Assembly: GCA_016218815.1 (NCBI GenBank)
Contig: JACRCX010000082.1
Coordinates: 43,004-107,003, forward strand
Source of the DNA: Deltaproteobacteria bacterium
Lineage (GTDB): Bacteria > Myxococcota_A > Polyangia > DRWM01 > JAAZOP01
Length of the DNA: 64,000 nucleotides
Direction: 5' to 3'
The first letter of the stretch is position 1. Every line of letters starts with the position of its first letter. The notes under the pieces were generated by a model. The model was not told the DNA's origin and searched no databases. It saw nothing but the letters and a program-made list of their open reading frames with translations. Of the stretch, positions 1 to 8,558 are shown piece after piece. Position numbers and translations under genes: made by a program.

Positions 1-1200
1 AGAATCACGTTGCCGCTCGACGCATCGAGCGAGGTGTCGGTGCGCTTTCACGCCGCGCCATCCACGCGCGGACGACGGGGGCACTCCTCGTACTTGGCCT
101 CTGTCCGGCTGCGACTGGATGCGACGTCCTCTCGACCGGGGCTCGACGCGAGCCTTCGTGCCGTATCGGGACGGCGCCGCTCGCAAGATGCCGACCTCTT
201 CGAGTGGGCGGACCGGGACTCGGTGGCCTCCATGGCAGTGCTCGTTGAGTCGCTGATCCGAGAGATGGTGCAGCGGCAGCGGCAGCCCCTCCGCGGCCTC
301 CCCAAGGACCTGCCCAGCTTGGCGGTGTTGCACCGTGTTCTGGGTTCGGCCCGGGCAGAAGCGGAGATGTCCTCCAGCCTCCCGGCGCACTTAGTCGCCG
401 TTCGGGGGTCCGGCAAGCCCGACTCCCCGGTCGGCCCCGACGTCGGCGACGTCGTGCTCCGAGTCGCGGAAGGCCTGCTTCATTCGCTTGGGTCCCTCCA
501 CGAGGACGCCATCAATTCTTTGGACTATCTTGGACCCCTTCGAATGTCGCCAGCTCGGTACTACCGGACTTCCGGCGAAGAGGGAGGGACGGTCGGGGTC
601 GCCGGTGAACGCACCCCGGACGTACTGCTCTCCGAGGGGCGCGACCTCCGGAAGAACCTTCACCATTGGTTCGAGCGCTTCCAGCTCCCGTACGAGCTCC
701 GCGTGGCGCGGCTCGGCAACGCCCTCACGGGTGAGCTGCTCACCTTGTCGTTGGTGGACCAGCGGGCCGGCGTCGCGGTATCGACCGCTGACGTGGGCTT
801 CGGCATCGCGCAGGTTCTCCCCATACTGGTCGAGGGCCTCATCGGGGAGGGGAGCCTCATCTGCGTTGAGCAGCCGGAGCTTCACCTGCACCCCCGGCTT
901 CAGGCGGACCTCGCCGACTTCTTCATCAGCACGAGCGGCATAGAACAGCGGAAGCGGGATTCCGTGGATGCGCCAAATCGCTGGTTGGTGGAGACGCACA
1001 GCGAGGCGCTGATGCTGCGCTTCCAGAGGCGAGTCCGGCAGGGAAGCATCCGGCCGTCCGACATTTCGGTTCTGTATGTGGAACCGAGGCGCGGGGGTAG
1101 CCGCATCCATCAACTCCGCCTTGACGACCGGGGCGACTTCCTCGACGAGTGGCCGCACGGCTTCTTCGAAGAGCGCTTCGACGAGGTGTTCGGTGAGTAG
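1..1200 (+). CDS. DUF3696 / OLD-like AAA ATPase, 5' partial
   Basis: The frame is open from base 1, so the N-terminus and the Walker A loop lie outside the window; 399 residues are visible. The rest has the features of the OLD/RecF-type AAA ATPases that carry a DUF3696 tail. There is a signature-like segment D-V-G-F-G-I-A-Q at residues 264-271, a Walker B strand I-C-V-E-Q-P-E-L-H at 287-295, a switch-region E-T-H-S-E at 331-335, and a C-terminal W-P-H-G-F-F-E-E block typical of DUF3696. These ATPases act with an adjacent effector in several anti-phage systems (family knowledge). The next gene starts 8 bases before this one stops, so the two are probably translated together. Assigning it to defence is an inference from context. 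Confidence 0.8.
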   Translation, partial: RITLPLDASSEVSVRFHAAPSTRGRRGHSSYLASVRLRLDATSSRPGLDASLRAVSGRRRSQDADLFEWADRDSVASMAVLVESLIREMVQRQRQPLRGLPKDLPSLAVLHRVLGSARAEAEMSSSLPAHLVAVRGSGKPDSPVGPDVGDVVLRVAEGLLHSLGSLHEDAINSLDYLGPLRMSPARYYRTSGEEGGTVGVAGERTPDVLLSEGRDLRKNLHHWFERFQLPYELRVARLGNALTGELLTLSLVDQRAGVAVSTADVGFGIAQVLPILVEGLIGEGSLICVEQPELHLHPRLQADLADFFISTSGIEQRKRDSVDAPNRWLVETHSEALMLRFQRRVRQGSIRPSDISVLYVEPRRGGSRIHQLRLDDRGDFLDEWPHGFFEERFDEVFGE

Positions 1201-2290
1201 TAGCGCAGGCCGTCAGCCCGGATGCGTGTACTGCTTCACCCTCTCGGGGAGATGCCCGGCCCCTGTGCCCGGCGAAGATGCGGCACGCGGACGAGGAATA
1301 GTGGAGTTGCTTTGGCGCTACGCCCGGACCTGTGGAGTTCTCGTGGTCGACCGGAACAAGGCGCTCCTCCAGGCCCTTGAGATGGAGTTGGAGCGTGTGG
1401 AGACCGGGCCGGCCGTTCGGAAGTTGTGGAAGGAACTCCTGGTGGGGATTCGCCAGTCGCATCGTTGGTACGCCGATGACTCCTGGGACGGCTCCACGTC
1501 CGGCGCAGACGCTCAGCCTCCTCCCGTCCCCGTGGGTGGCACGTTCGTGGTGCACCCGGGCGAGGAACGCTGGCTTCTCCCGGACGCAGAGGAGGGGGCC
1601 ATCGAGCTGCCGAACGGTGTCGAGGTCTGTCGCGTCGACTGCCTCGCTGCCAGCCGGTGGAGCGATGTGGCGCTTGGAGGCGCCGTCATCCATCCAAAAA
1701 AAGAGCCGACTGAAGTTCTTCTCCGGGAGCTGGGTATCTTGGCCCGATGCTGTCCAGCGATGGTGGTCATCGACGAGTACTGCGGCAAGGAGGAGGTCGT
1801 GAAGCCCAGGGCCTCCGGTCTCTTCGGTCTGCTGCGGCGGCTGGCCGAACAGGGGCAATGCCCGCGGCGTCTCGTCGTCTTCACCGGGAAGAACGTCCCA
1901 TGGTCGCAGAAGAACTCCGCCAACGTCGGTGCCGGCGAAATCGTGGCGGCGTGGAGCAACGCGTGTTCCGGGCTCGGTTCGTCGGCCGTCGTTGAGTTGA
2001 CCCTGAACTTAGTGGACGGAAGGAGGTTCGGCGCCATCGCGCACGACCGCTTCATGCGGTTCCACGATTTTGGATTGCTCCTCGGCGCCGGCTTCTCGGT
2101 GTTCGAGGGTATCAAGCTGGCCAAGCAGACATCAGTCGGCCGCACGGACGCGGCCGGGATTCGCAGGATTGAGGACGACCTCGTGGCCGAAGAGTCCTTC
2201 GAAGCCGTACGCGCTCCCTACCGAGAGTCGGTTGGCGGAGACCACACGGGCTCGCACGAGGCGGCGGTCGCAGGTTCGCCAGCAACGTAG
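1193..2290 (+). CDS. ATPase-coupled protein, possible PLD-like effector
   Basis: This 365-residue protein starts at GTG 1193, which overlaps the end of the ATPase gene and has GAGG five to six bases upstream. I do not recognise the N-terminal half, which has the segment LVVDRNKALL. The C-terminal half alternates hydrophobic strands (MVVIDEYCG, RRLVVFTGKN) and ends in a conserved-looking H-D-R block at 284-286 followed by a Gly-rich strand (LLLGAGFSVFE). That order resembles the phospholipase-D-like C-terminal domain of MITD1 proteins, where H-D-R sits before a Gly-rich strand. Prokaryotic relatives have been proposed as conflict-system effectors. The fold call rests on pattern only; the coupling to an OLD-like ATPase fits an ATPase-effector pair. 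Confidence 0.45.
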   Translation: MSSSAGRQPGCVYCFTLSGRCPAPVPGEDAARGRGIVELLWRYARTCGVLVVDRNKALLQALEMELERVETGPAVRKLWKELLVGIRQSHRWYADDSWDGSTSGADAQPPPVPVGGTFVVHPGEERWLLPDAEEGAIELPNGVEVCRVDCLAASRWSDVALGGAVIHPKKEPTEVLLRELGILARCCPAMVVIDEYCGKEEVVKPRASGLFGLLRRLAEQGQCPRRLVVFTGKNVPWSQKNSANVGAGEIVAAWSNACSGLGSSAVVELTLNLVDGRRFGAIAHDRFMRFHDFGLLLGAGFSVFEGIKLAKQTSVGRTDAAGIRRIEDDLVAEESFEAVRAPYRESVGGDHTGSHEAAVAGSPAT

Positions 2291-2324
2291 GGGGCATGGG
2301 AACTCCACCGGCCATGTCAGACGG

Positions 2325-2942
2325 ATGAGGCTCTTCTCCTACATCCTCCGGTACGACGACGGTTTCGCCCCGAACCCCTTCCACGGCCGCTGCACCCTCG
2401 CCTGCTGCAAGCCGGTCATCCGGCGTGTCGCACAGCCGGGCGACTGGGTCGTCGGTCTCACCTCCGGCGGCGTCGGTGTCGTGTACGCGATGCAGGTCTC
2501 CGAGAAGCCACCCTTCGCGCAGTACTGGTCGGACCCGCGGTTCGCGCGCAAGCACCCCGACCGGGAGTGCGCTGACCCGAAGCGCCGCTGCGGCGACAAC
2601 ATCTACCGGCCCCTGCGAGACGGCGAGTTCGAGCAACGCCCCTCGCCGCATTCGAACGATGACGGCACCCCGAACGAGAAGGCCATGGCTCACGACCTGG
2701 GCGGCAAGTTCGTGCTGGTCGGCAAGCCGTTCGTGTACTTCGGCGCCCATGCCCCGCCGCTGCCGCCCGACCTCGAGTTCCTCAAGGTCCGTCGCGGCCA
2801 CCGCTCCAGGTTCTCCGAGGAGCAGGTTGAACGATTCGTCGCCTGGTTCGGCAGGCTGCGGGCCCGGGGCATGCGCGGGAAGCCCGCCCTGTGGTCGGTG
2901 ACGGACCGGGGGCGGGGGTGCGGACGATGCGGCTCATCCTGA
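2325..2942 (+). CDS. Nmad2 (nucleotide modification associated domain 2) protein
   Basis: A 205-residue protein that opens with the Nmad2 hallmark: MRLFSYILRYDDGFAPNPFH, then a C-T-L-A-C-C-K-P segment and G-D-W-V-V-G at residues 38-43. Nmad domains were defined by comparative genomics as neighbours of DNA base-modification and conflict genes; their biochemistry is unknown. The start ATG 2325 is set by the family N-terminus; a frame running in from the preceding gene is ignored. It lies 34 bases after the preceding gene and overlaps the next gene by 16 bases, so it is almost certainly in the same operon. The last twenty residues are basic and low-complexity and may be read-through of the overlap. 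Confidence 0.75.
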   Translation: MRLFSYILRYDDGFAPNPFHGRCTLACCKPVIRRVAQPGDWVVGLTSGGVGVVYAMQVSEKPPFAQYWSDPRFARKHPDRECADPKRRCGDNIYRPLRDGEFEQRPSPHSNDDGTPNEKAMAHDLGGKFVLVGKPFVYFGAHAPPLPPDLEFLKVRRGHRSRFSEEQVERFVAWFGRLRARGMRGKPALWSVTDRGRGCGRCGSS

Positions 2943-3802
2943 GCCGGAAGGGGTTCGACTCGGCCGCCGGCGGCGTGGCCAGCCCCATCCTGCCTGACGG
3001 AACCATGCTGTCGCTGCCTATCCCCGAGGAGGCGTCGCCCATCCGCTACCGCGACATCCGCCTCCACGGACACGACGTAGGGCAGGTGGTCGCCGACCTG
3101 ACGCGGAGGAAGGTGGCCGCCGACGCCGGCGCGCACCTCGACCCCGACCTGGTCGCCGCCGCCATCCCGCGGCCGGCCGGCTGGCGGCCGCTGTTCGGTC
3201 AGGCGGACAACGAGCAGCGCGTGCTCGAGCGGGAGGGCGTCGGCGTCGGCGACGTCTTCCTGTTCTTCGGTTGGTTCCGCCGGGTAGAGGAGCGGGGCGA
3301 CCGCTATGCCTTCGTCCGCGGGGCGCCGGACCTCCACGTGCTCTGGGGCTGGCTCCAGGTGGGGGAGGTGGTCGCCGCAGACCGCTCGACGGCGCCGCCC
3401 TGGGCGACCCACCACCCGCACTTCAGCGACACCCCGCGCAGGCCGAACGTGCTCTACGTCGCCGCCGACCACCTGGTGCTCGACAGGGTGACGACCGACC
3501 TGCCGGGGGCCGGGGTCTTCGGGAGGTACCACGACGACCTCTGCCTCACGGCGCCGGGATGCACGCGCTCGGTCTGGCGGCTGCCGGGGTGGTTCCACCC
3601 GGACGGTGGACGGATGCTGGGGTACCACGGCGACCGACGACGCTGGAGCCGGGACGGAGAGCACGCCGTGCTCCGGAGCGTCGGCCGCGGGCAGGAGTTC
3701 GTGTTCGACGCGGCGGGAGTTCCGGCCGCCGGCGTCTGGGTGAGGCGGCTCATCGAGCGCGCGAGCAGCATCGCGCAAGAAGGGGGTACTGCGCATGGCT
3801 AG
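2927..3802 (+). CDS. Nmad3 (nucleotide modification associated domain 3) protein
   Basis: This 291-residue protein begins MRLILSRKGFDSAAGGV and continues S-P-I-L-P-D-G, the typical N-terminus of Nmad3. A middle segment has the repeated aromatic pattern V-F-L-F-F-G-W-F-R, and the C-terminal part has a W-R-L-P-G-W-F-H block. Nmad2 and Nmad3 side by side, with overlapping reading frames, suggest that they work as a pair on nucleic acid. No substrate can be read from the sequence. ATG 2927 was chosen because it gives the family N-terminus exactly; the frame upstream of it is inside the Nmad2 gene. It overlaps the next gene by 8 bases. Confidence 0.75.
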   Translation: MRLILSRKGFDSAAGGVASPILPDGTMLSLPIPEEASPIRYRDIRLHGHDVGQVVADLTRRKVAADAGAHLDPDLVAAAIPRPAGWRPLFGQADNEQRVLEREGVGVGDVFLFFGWFRRVEERGDRYAFVRGAPDLHVLWGWLQVGEVVAADRSTAPPWATHHPHFSDTPRRPNVLYVAADHLVLDRVTTDLPGAGVFGRYHDDLCLTAPGCTRSVWRLPGWFHPDGGRMLGYHGDRRRWSRDGEHAVLRSVGRGQEFVFDAAGVPAAGVWVRRLIERASSIAQEGGTAHG

Positions 3803-5072
3803 AACGTCCAACCTGTTCCTCGCCGACCTGCACAAGCTGACGTTCGATGACGTCGCGGCGTTCCTCGGTCTCGACCTTCCGCTCGAGGCGCGGCCGGCCG
3901 AGGGACTCCGCGTCGAATACAAGTCGGACGTACCCCAGGAATTGGGCAAGCACGTGGCGGCATTCGCCAACGGCGCCGGCGGGCTGCTTTTCGTCGGGGT
4001 GGATGCCCCCGCCCCTGATGCCCGTCCGCAGCGCGCTGCTGGCGTCATCCGCAAGGGCCGCTCCGAACTGTCCACCCGTCTCGACGATATCGTCCGCACG
4101 ACGGTCCAACCGACCCCCCGCTACTCCATCGGCGTCTGCACCGTCCGCGCCGCGGCGGACGCAATGGACTCATCCGAGAGGCAACTCGCGGTGGTCCGCG
4201 TAGAGGCCGGGGACTGGCCCCCGTACATGTTCACGCAAGGCAACATCCGCGTCATTGCTGTGAGGGGTGAGGGCTCCTCTCGGGCCGCCACGCTTCTCGA
4301 AGTTGAGGCCATGTTCGCGCGACGGGGTGAAGGGGGAGGTGGCGAGTCGACCGAGCGGGCTCTCGGTATGGCCCGCGAATGGGCGCTGGAGAGGTCCCCG
4401 GAGGGGAAATGGTCCGACGGTCCCTCGGTCGAGTTGGCCGTCGTCCCGCGCGTCCCGGTCTACCTCTCGCTGAACGGCGCCACAGACGAGCTTCTGGCCC
4501 AGACGGTCGGGGGATTCTGGTGGGGCGCGGTGAACCTGGAAGCCCAAACCGAACGTCGGAAGGACAACACGCGCATCTGCCTGACGGGAGACCGCGATGA
4601 CGTCCTCGGCTCGCTCTCGTGGCGGCTCACCTGCCAAGCCGGCGTCGGCTGGGCTGTTGGCCCTTTGCAGACGCCTGGAACGATGGGCAGCGTCTACGCA
4701 CTCCATCAGAGCGCGACGGCACTGCTCTGGGCGGAGGCGCTGCTCGCCATTCTCGGCGTGGAGGGCCCGTTGATGTTGCGGCATCAGGTGCTGCCGTCGA
4801 TGGCACGGTGGGACCTTCGCTCGTTTGACCACAAGATTCCGGGCGTGAATGCCAGCGACCACGTGCCGGACGAGAAGGACATGCAGTTCCGCTCTTCGAC
4901 CTACTCGCGACCCGTCGACTCCTCGGAACTGGCGAATCCTGTGCGCCTCCTCACCGACATCTTCACGTTGCACTTCCGCGAGCAGGCAGGCGCCCTGGTG
5001 GACTCCAGCGAGTTTTCCGCCTACATCGAGACGAAGGTGATGCCGGACGCCAAGCCGCGGAGCGGGCGGTGA
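3795..5072 (+). CDS. Schlafen/AlbA_2 domain protein
   Basis: A 425-residue protein with an N-terminal AlbA_2 (Schlafen-type AAA_4) module: V-E-Y-K-S-D at residues 40-45 and A-F-A-N-G-A-G-G at 56-63, then a hydrophobic strand LLFVGVD. AlbA_2 domains are linked to nucleic-acid binding or cleavage and are common in prokaryotic regulators and defence loci. The remainder (about residues 190-425) is not recognised and lacks the usual ATP-binding or HTH tail of AlbA_2 regulators, so it may hold a different effector or sensor part. The start ATG 3795 lies inside the end of the Nmad3 gene and has a G-rich Shine-Dalgarno stretch at 3780-3786. Confidence 0.7.
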   Translation: MARTSNLFLADLHKLTFDDVAAFLGLDLPLEARPAEGLRVEYKSDVPQELGKHVAAFANGAGGLLFVGVDAPAPDARPQRAAGVIRKGRSELSTRLDDIVRTTVQPTPRYSIGVCTVRAAADAMDSSERQLAVVRVEAGDWPPYMFTQGNIRVIAVRGEGSSRAATLLEVEAMFARRGEGGGGESTERALGMAREWALERSPEGKWSDGPSVELAVVPRVPVYLSLNGATDELLAQTVGGFWWGAVNLEAQTERRKDNTRICLTGDRDDVLGSLSWRLTCQAGVGWAVGPLQTPGTMGSVYALHQSATALLWAEALLAILGVEGPLMLRHQVLPSMARWDLRSFDHKIPGVNASDHVPDEKDMQFRSSTYSRPVDSSELANPVRLLTDIFTLHFREQAGALVDSSEFSAYIETKVMPDAKPRSGR

Positions 5073-5163
5073 CAGTCGACCGGCGCGGCGCTTACCCTCG
5101 CGCTGGTAGCCGACGCCGCACGCCCGAGACGCGGATTCCCGGAACTGCCTGCCAGGAGGCACG

Positions 5164-6249
5164 ATGAACGACGTATCCAACTTGTTGAAGATGGCATTCG
5201 AATGCAGCGTATACGCAGCGCCGCGGGAACCCGGCCTGACCAAGCTCGAGGTGGAGGAAGTCGCGCAGCGGCTGGAACTGCTCCCTGGAGAAGTGAGCGA
5301 CGCTCTTCCGACGATGGTCCGGCCGATGTGCCGGGGCGAGACCCGTCTCCTGTGCAAGGACAGGTTGGTCGACTTCAACTTCTTCGCCGAAGAGGAGCCC
5401 GACTACCGCAATCCGGATGCGTTCGAGTTCGTGCTTGTGCACCTTCACGAACTCGTCCGCCAGGTGGGTGAGGCGAAGGCATGGACGGCCCGAACCAGCA
5501 TCGTCGCCAATGGCGTTGCGAGAGGGCTGCCGGAACACGACGTGGACGTCGCCGTGACGTCCTACTGGCTGGACGGACGGCTCGAGGAGAAGAACGGCGA
5601 ACTGCGCCTCACCCGAAGTGGCCGAGGGTACGCCCTCCCCAGCCAGCAGATAGCGCAGCGGTCTCCCGACGACAAACGTATCCGGAGCAAGCTCGGCGAG
5701 GTCCACCGCGTGGTGAAGGACGTCGTCTCCCACCGAAACGACGGCAGGGTCATCCACGCCGAGCCGCTCGATGCGTTGGGCGCGGTTCTGGCGAAACTCG
5801 GGCATGGCGAGTTCCAAGTCTGGTGGGCGCAGACCGTCGCCGAGCTCCGGCGGGCCAATGCGATGGCGGCGCCGTTGAGCACCTGCGTCCTGTCAGCAGC
5901 CCTCTGCGAAGCCGCGCTGATATTCGTCGTGGCTCGAGCCCGGACGCTTGGGGTCGGTGCGTTCGCCTCGAATACGTTCTCGGGCAACCCGAACCGGTGG
6001 AAGCTCGACGACCTCGCAGCCAGCGCTGCAGGGGGAGGTCCGGACGCAATTCTGGACCAACCGACGCGCGGGCGTGCGGAACGCCTGAACGGCATTCGTC
6101 AACGCATCCACGTCGGACGACTGATGGCCGGGAAACCCACGGGACCGATACCGGCCACGCGCCCCGAGGAGGCGCGAGAAGCGGCGGAAACGGCGGATAC
6201 CGTCGTTCGAGCCGTCCTCGACTGGGTCGAGAAGCACCCGGCCGCCTGA
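5164..6249 (+). CDS. Hypothetical protein with HEPN-like C-terminus
   Basis: This 361-residue protein starts at ATG 5164 behind a strong AGGAGG. The N-terminal 180 residues look like a winged-helix tandem (LTKLEVEEVAQRLELL and a later VDVAVTSYWLDGRLEE). The C-terminal half is mostly helical and ends in L-N-G-I-R-Q-R-I-H-V-G followed by a helix of the form EEAREAAETADTVVRAVLDW. This is the layout of HEPN-like helical domains that place an R..H pair before a final Ala-rich helix, but the spacing in R-Q-R-I-H is shorter than the classic RNase motif. HEPN domains are frequent in abortive-infection systems. It follows the AlbA_2 gene by 91 bases and may share its operon. Confidence 0.5.
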   Translation: MNDVSNLLKMAFECSVYAAPREPGLTKLEVEEVAQRLELLPGEVSDALPTMVRPMCRGETRLLCKDRLVDFNFFAEEEPDYRNPDAFEFVLVHLHELVRQVGEAKAWTARTSIVANGVARGLPEHDVDVAVTSYWLDGRLEEKNGELRLTRSGRGYALPSQQIAQRSPDDKRIRSKLGEVHRVVKDVVSHRNDGRVIHAEPLDALGAVLAKLGHGEFQVWWAQTVAELRRANAMAAPLSTCVLSAALCEAALIFVVARARTLGVGAFASNTFSGNPNRWKLDDLAASAAGGGPDAILDQPTRGRAERLNGIRQRIHVGRLMAGKPTGPIPATRPEEAREAAETADTVVRAVLDWVEKHPAA

Positions 6250-6324
6250 ATCCTTGGGCGTCCCTGCGTGCTTCGTAAGCCCTTCCGCCTCGACCACCAG
6301 GGCGGGCGACCGTCGCCGGTGACC

Positions 6325-8142
6325 CTACAGACGCTCGAGCTCTTCTGCGCGCGCCCACGTCCCGCTGACGATTTCGCCGACCTCGCGCAGGCGCCTCGGG
6401 TTGACCGAGACGTGGTGCGCGCCCTCGTTGTACTTCGTCAGCAGGATGCCCTCGTGCTCGAAGAAGTCCAGGATGCGCCGGGCCAGGTTCTTCTCCTCGT
6501 CCGCGAAGTGGTGCCCGTAGGCGTGCTCGACGCCGGTGTGGCGACCACCGACGCGACGGTCGCGCAGGAGCTTGCTCAGCAGGCGCGCCGCCACGTCCCG
6601 CGCGCCCTCTTGGGGTGCGGGCGCCGGCGCAGGTCCCGCCGGTTCCGCGTGCTCGCCGGGAAGCTGGAGCTGCTCAAAGCCGCCCAGGAGCAATCGCAGG
6701 GACGCCTCGGTCCCGGGTTCCACGGTGTCGTCCTGCAAGGGCAGGCCGTGGTGCTGGAGGGCCACCAACAGGTCGCGCACCGACAGCCCCAGCCGAAGCG
6801 CCACATCCGGCAGGGTCCCGCCGTCAGTCGCTTCCCGAACGCGCACCGCCGGCGCCGTCTCCTCCGGGCTGGCCGGCTCCGGCTCGAACTGCGGTACCAC
6901 TCCGGAGACGACGTCGAACCCGAAGTCCACGCTGGCGCTCTCCAGGGACGGCCGGCAGGCCCACGCCTCGTCCAGGAGGACGCCGAACAGCTCGGGGTCG
7001 CACGGGCCCAGCCGCGCGGCCAGCGAGCCGGCAACCGTACCGTACTCGGTGACGGCGTCGCCGACGGCGATTTCGCACGCGGCACGCTCGACCGCCTGCC
7101 AGAACACGCAGCCAATGCGCCAGCGAACCTCGTCCGTGGTGCCGTCCATGTCCCCGCCGGATGACGCCCGCCTGCCACGCAAGGGGCTCACGAAGACGAC
7201 GCCGGGCACCTCGGCCCCGCCCACGAACAGCGTGAAGCGGGCGTTGGGCACGGGCAGCGCGTCGAGCGCGTCCATGCCGGCGGCGAGGTCGGCCAAGGCC
7301 GGTCGCCGTTCGCGCTCGAGCGCCTGGTACGCCCGCCGGTCCAGCTCGTCCCGGCATTCCCCGTCGGCGGCAAGGCGACGGCGGATGGTCTCGTACTCCT
7401 CGACGAGTTCCTGGCCGACCTGGGCGACTGCCATCTCGCGCAGGGGTCGAAGGGAATCCGCCAGGCGTCGTCGGTCCGCGAGAAGCCGCTCGAATTCATC
7501 CGCCGCGCTGGAGACGGCCGACGTGATGAGGTCGGCCTCCTCCTGGAGCACCTGCTCCTCGTGCTCTTCCAACTTCAGGACGACCTGGGCCGCCTTCGCC
7601 TCCATCTCGGCGATGCGCTGGCGGAACGCCTCGACCTCGGAGCGCAGGGCGGCCGACGTCCGGTCGGCGACGGTCCGGTGGAGTGCCAGCCGGTCCTCAA
7701 GCCGAGGGGGGATGGCGGGCTGTTCGGCGGGCGGTTCCGCAGGTTGCTCGGCACGCGGTTCGGCAGGCTGTGCCACGCTGGCCTCGACTCGAGCGTGGCC
7801 GGCACGCACGAGCGCCTCGCCCAAGGTACCCAGAGCGCCGCTGCCGGGTGACGGCCGCAGTCCGGGTCGGTCGGCGGGAGTTCCGCTATCGCACGCTCGC
7901 TCCACCGCGGGTCCCGGCGGGAGGGTCTGAGGGGCGGGCCGGACGAACCATGCCTGGTAGCGACCGTCCGGCAATTCCTTGAGCTCGAACTCCACGCGGT
8001 CGCCCGCCCTGGGCGCCCAGTCGGCTCCGGCCAGGAAACGGGAGTGCACCCACGCGTCCACGTCGGTGTCGTCGGGCCGGACGAAACCGTAGCCACGTGT
8101 CCCCCACCTCGTCACCGTTCCACGCATGGACGGGTAGAGCAT
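6325..8142 (-). CDS. Cold-shock domain / coiled-coil / winged-helix protein
   Basis: A roughly 605-residue protein convergent with the defence operon. An N-terminal cold-shock/OB fold is clear (G-T-V-T-R-W then G-Y-G-F-V-R-P-D-D and W-V-H-S-R). About 60 low-complexity residues rich in P-A-E repeats follow, then a long charged coiled coil (about 140-270), an unrecognised domain with FTLFVGGAEVPGVVFV, and a C-terminal wHTH-like domain (LLSKLLRDRRVGG, then EGILLTKYNEGAHHVSVNP). Such a protein would bind nucleic acid at both ends. The start is uncertain: ATG 8142, ATG 8127 and TTG 8166 are in frame and none has a good Shine-Dalgarno. I do not know this architecture as a named family. Confidence 0.65.
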   Translation of the reverse strand: MLYPSMRGTVTRWGTRGYGFVRPDDTDVDAWVHSRFLAGADWAPRAGDRVEFELKELPDGRYQAWFVRPAPQTLPPGPAVERACDSGTPADRPGLRPSPGSGALGTLGEALVRAGHARVEASVAQPAEPRAEQPAEPPAEQPAIPPRLEDRLALHRTVADRTSAALRSEVEAFRQRIAEMEAKAAQVVLKLEEHEEQVLQEEADLITSAVSSAADEFERLLADRRRLADSLRPLREMAVAQVGQELVEEYETIRRRLAADGECRDELDRRAYQALERERRPALADLAAGMDALDALPVPNARFTLFVGGAEVPGVVFVSPLRGRRASSGGDMDGTTDEVRWRIGCVFWQAVERAACEIAVGDAVTEYGTVAGSLAARLGPCDPELFGVLLDEAWACRPSLESASVDFGFDVVSGVVPQFEPEPASPEETAPAVRVREATDGGTLPDVALRLGLSVRDLLVALQHHGLPLQDDTVEPGTEASLRLLLGGFEQLQLPGEHAEPAGPAPAPAPQEGARDVAARLLSKLLRDRRVGGRHTGVEHAYGHHFADEEKNLARRILDFFEHEGILLTKYNEGAHHVSVNPRRLREVGEIVSGTWARAEELERL

Positions 8143-8166
8143 CCTGTGCGCGCGGTCGTCCGTCAA

Positions 8167-8519
8167 GAGGAGGCGCCGACCGTGACCAACAGGCGAAGCG
8201 TGTTGCGGACGCTCACGAGGTGCACGACCTGTTCGGCAGAGATGGGAGCTACGAAGAAGAGGGGCTTCGCCGTTTCCCGGTCCGACGCAGGGCTGGTGTG
8301 CCCGACATCGGACCGGGATGGGGGAGGGGGGCGAGGACTCGTCGGGGGCAGGGGTCGTCGGAGGCGCTCGGCGTTGGGTCGAGCGTAACCCTAGCGTAAC
8401 TCCGAGGGCCCGAAATCTGGATATTGGTGGGTAAGGGTGGAAAAACGGGAAGCACGGAAACGCTCGAACGTGTAGCTGATTTCTTCCATTCTCTTCCGTG
8501 CGTGGAAGTCCCGGTGGCC
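8167..8519. other. Gene-free stretch at the island edge
   Basis: No convincing gene. On the minus strand a short frame includes S-Y-A-R-V-T-L-D, which resembles the C-terminal end of the integrase remnant at 14.0 kb (S-Y-A-G-A-T-L-D). The underlying 24-base segment is listed separately. The rest may be the non-coding edge of an integrated element, because the truncated tRNA-Arg lies directly to its right. Confidence 0.4.
8378..8401. repeat. 24-bp segment shared with 14059-14082
   Basis: The first ten and last nine bases are identical to 14059-14082 in the same orientation; only the central five bases differ. The second copy encodes the C-terminal end of a tyrosine recombinase remnant, so this copy is probably a scrap of a related integrase gene. 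Confidence 0.5.
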
Positions 8520-8558
8520 TTCGAAGTCCGGTGCTCTATCCAGCTGAGCTACGGCCGC
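8520..8558 (-). pseudogene. 5' half of tRNA-Arg (TCG), cut at the anticodon loop
   Basis: Read on the minus strand from 8558, the sequence has a normal 5' acceptor strand (GCGGCCG), T8-A9, a complete D-arm (AGCTCAGCTGGATAGAGC) and an anticodon arm CCGGA with loop CTTCGAA, giving anticodon TCG. After the loop the expected TCCGG is replaced by unrelated sequence; there is no T-arm or 3' acceptor strand. The break sits exactly where tyrosine recombinases exchange strands in tRNA genes. The sequence to the left is therefore probably an inserted element and this is the displaced chromosomal half. Confidence 0.7.

Noticed and set aside
8461..8558. tRNA-Arg interrupted by an intron
   Set aside because: No 3' half with a matching anticodon stem and T-arm is found within the next few hundred bases on the minus strand, and the sequence lacks group I core elements as far as can be seen.
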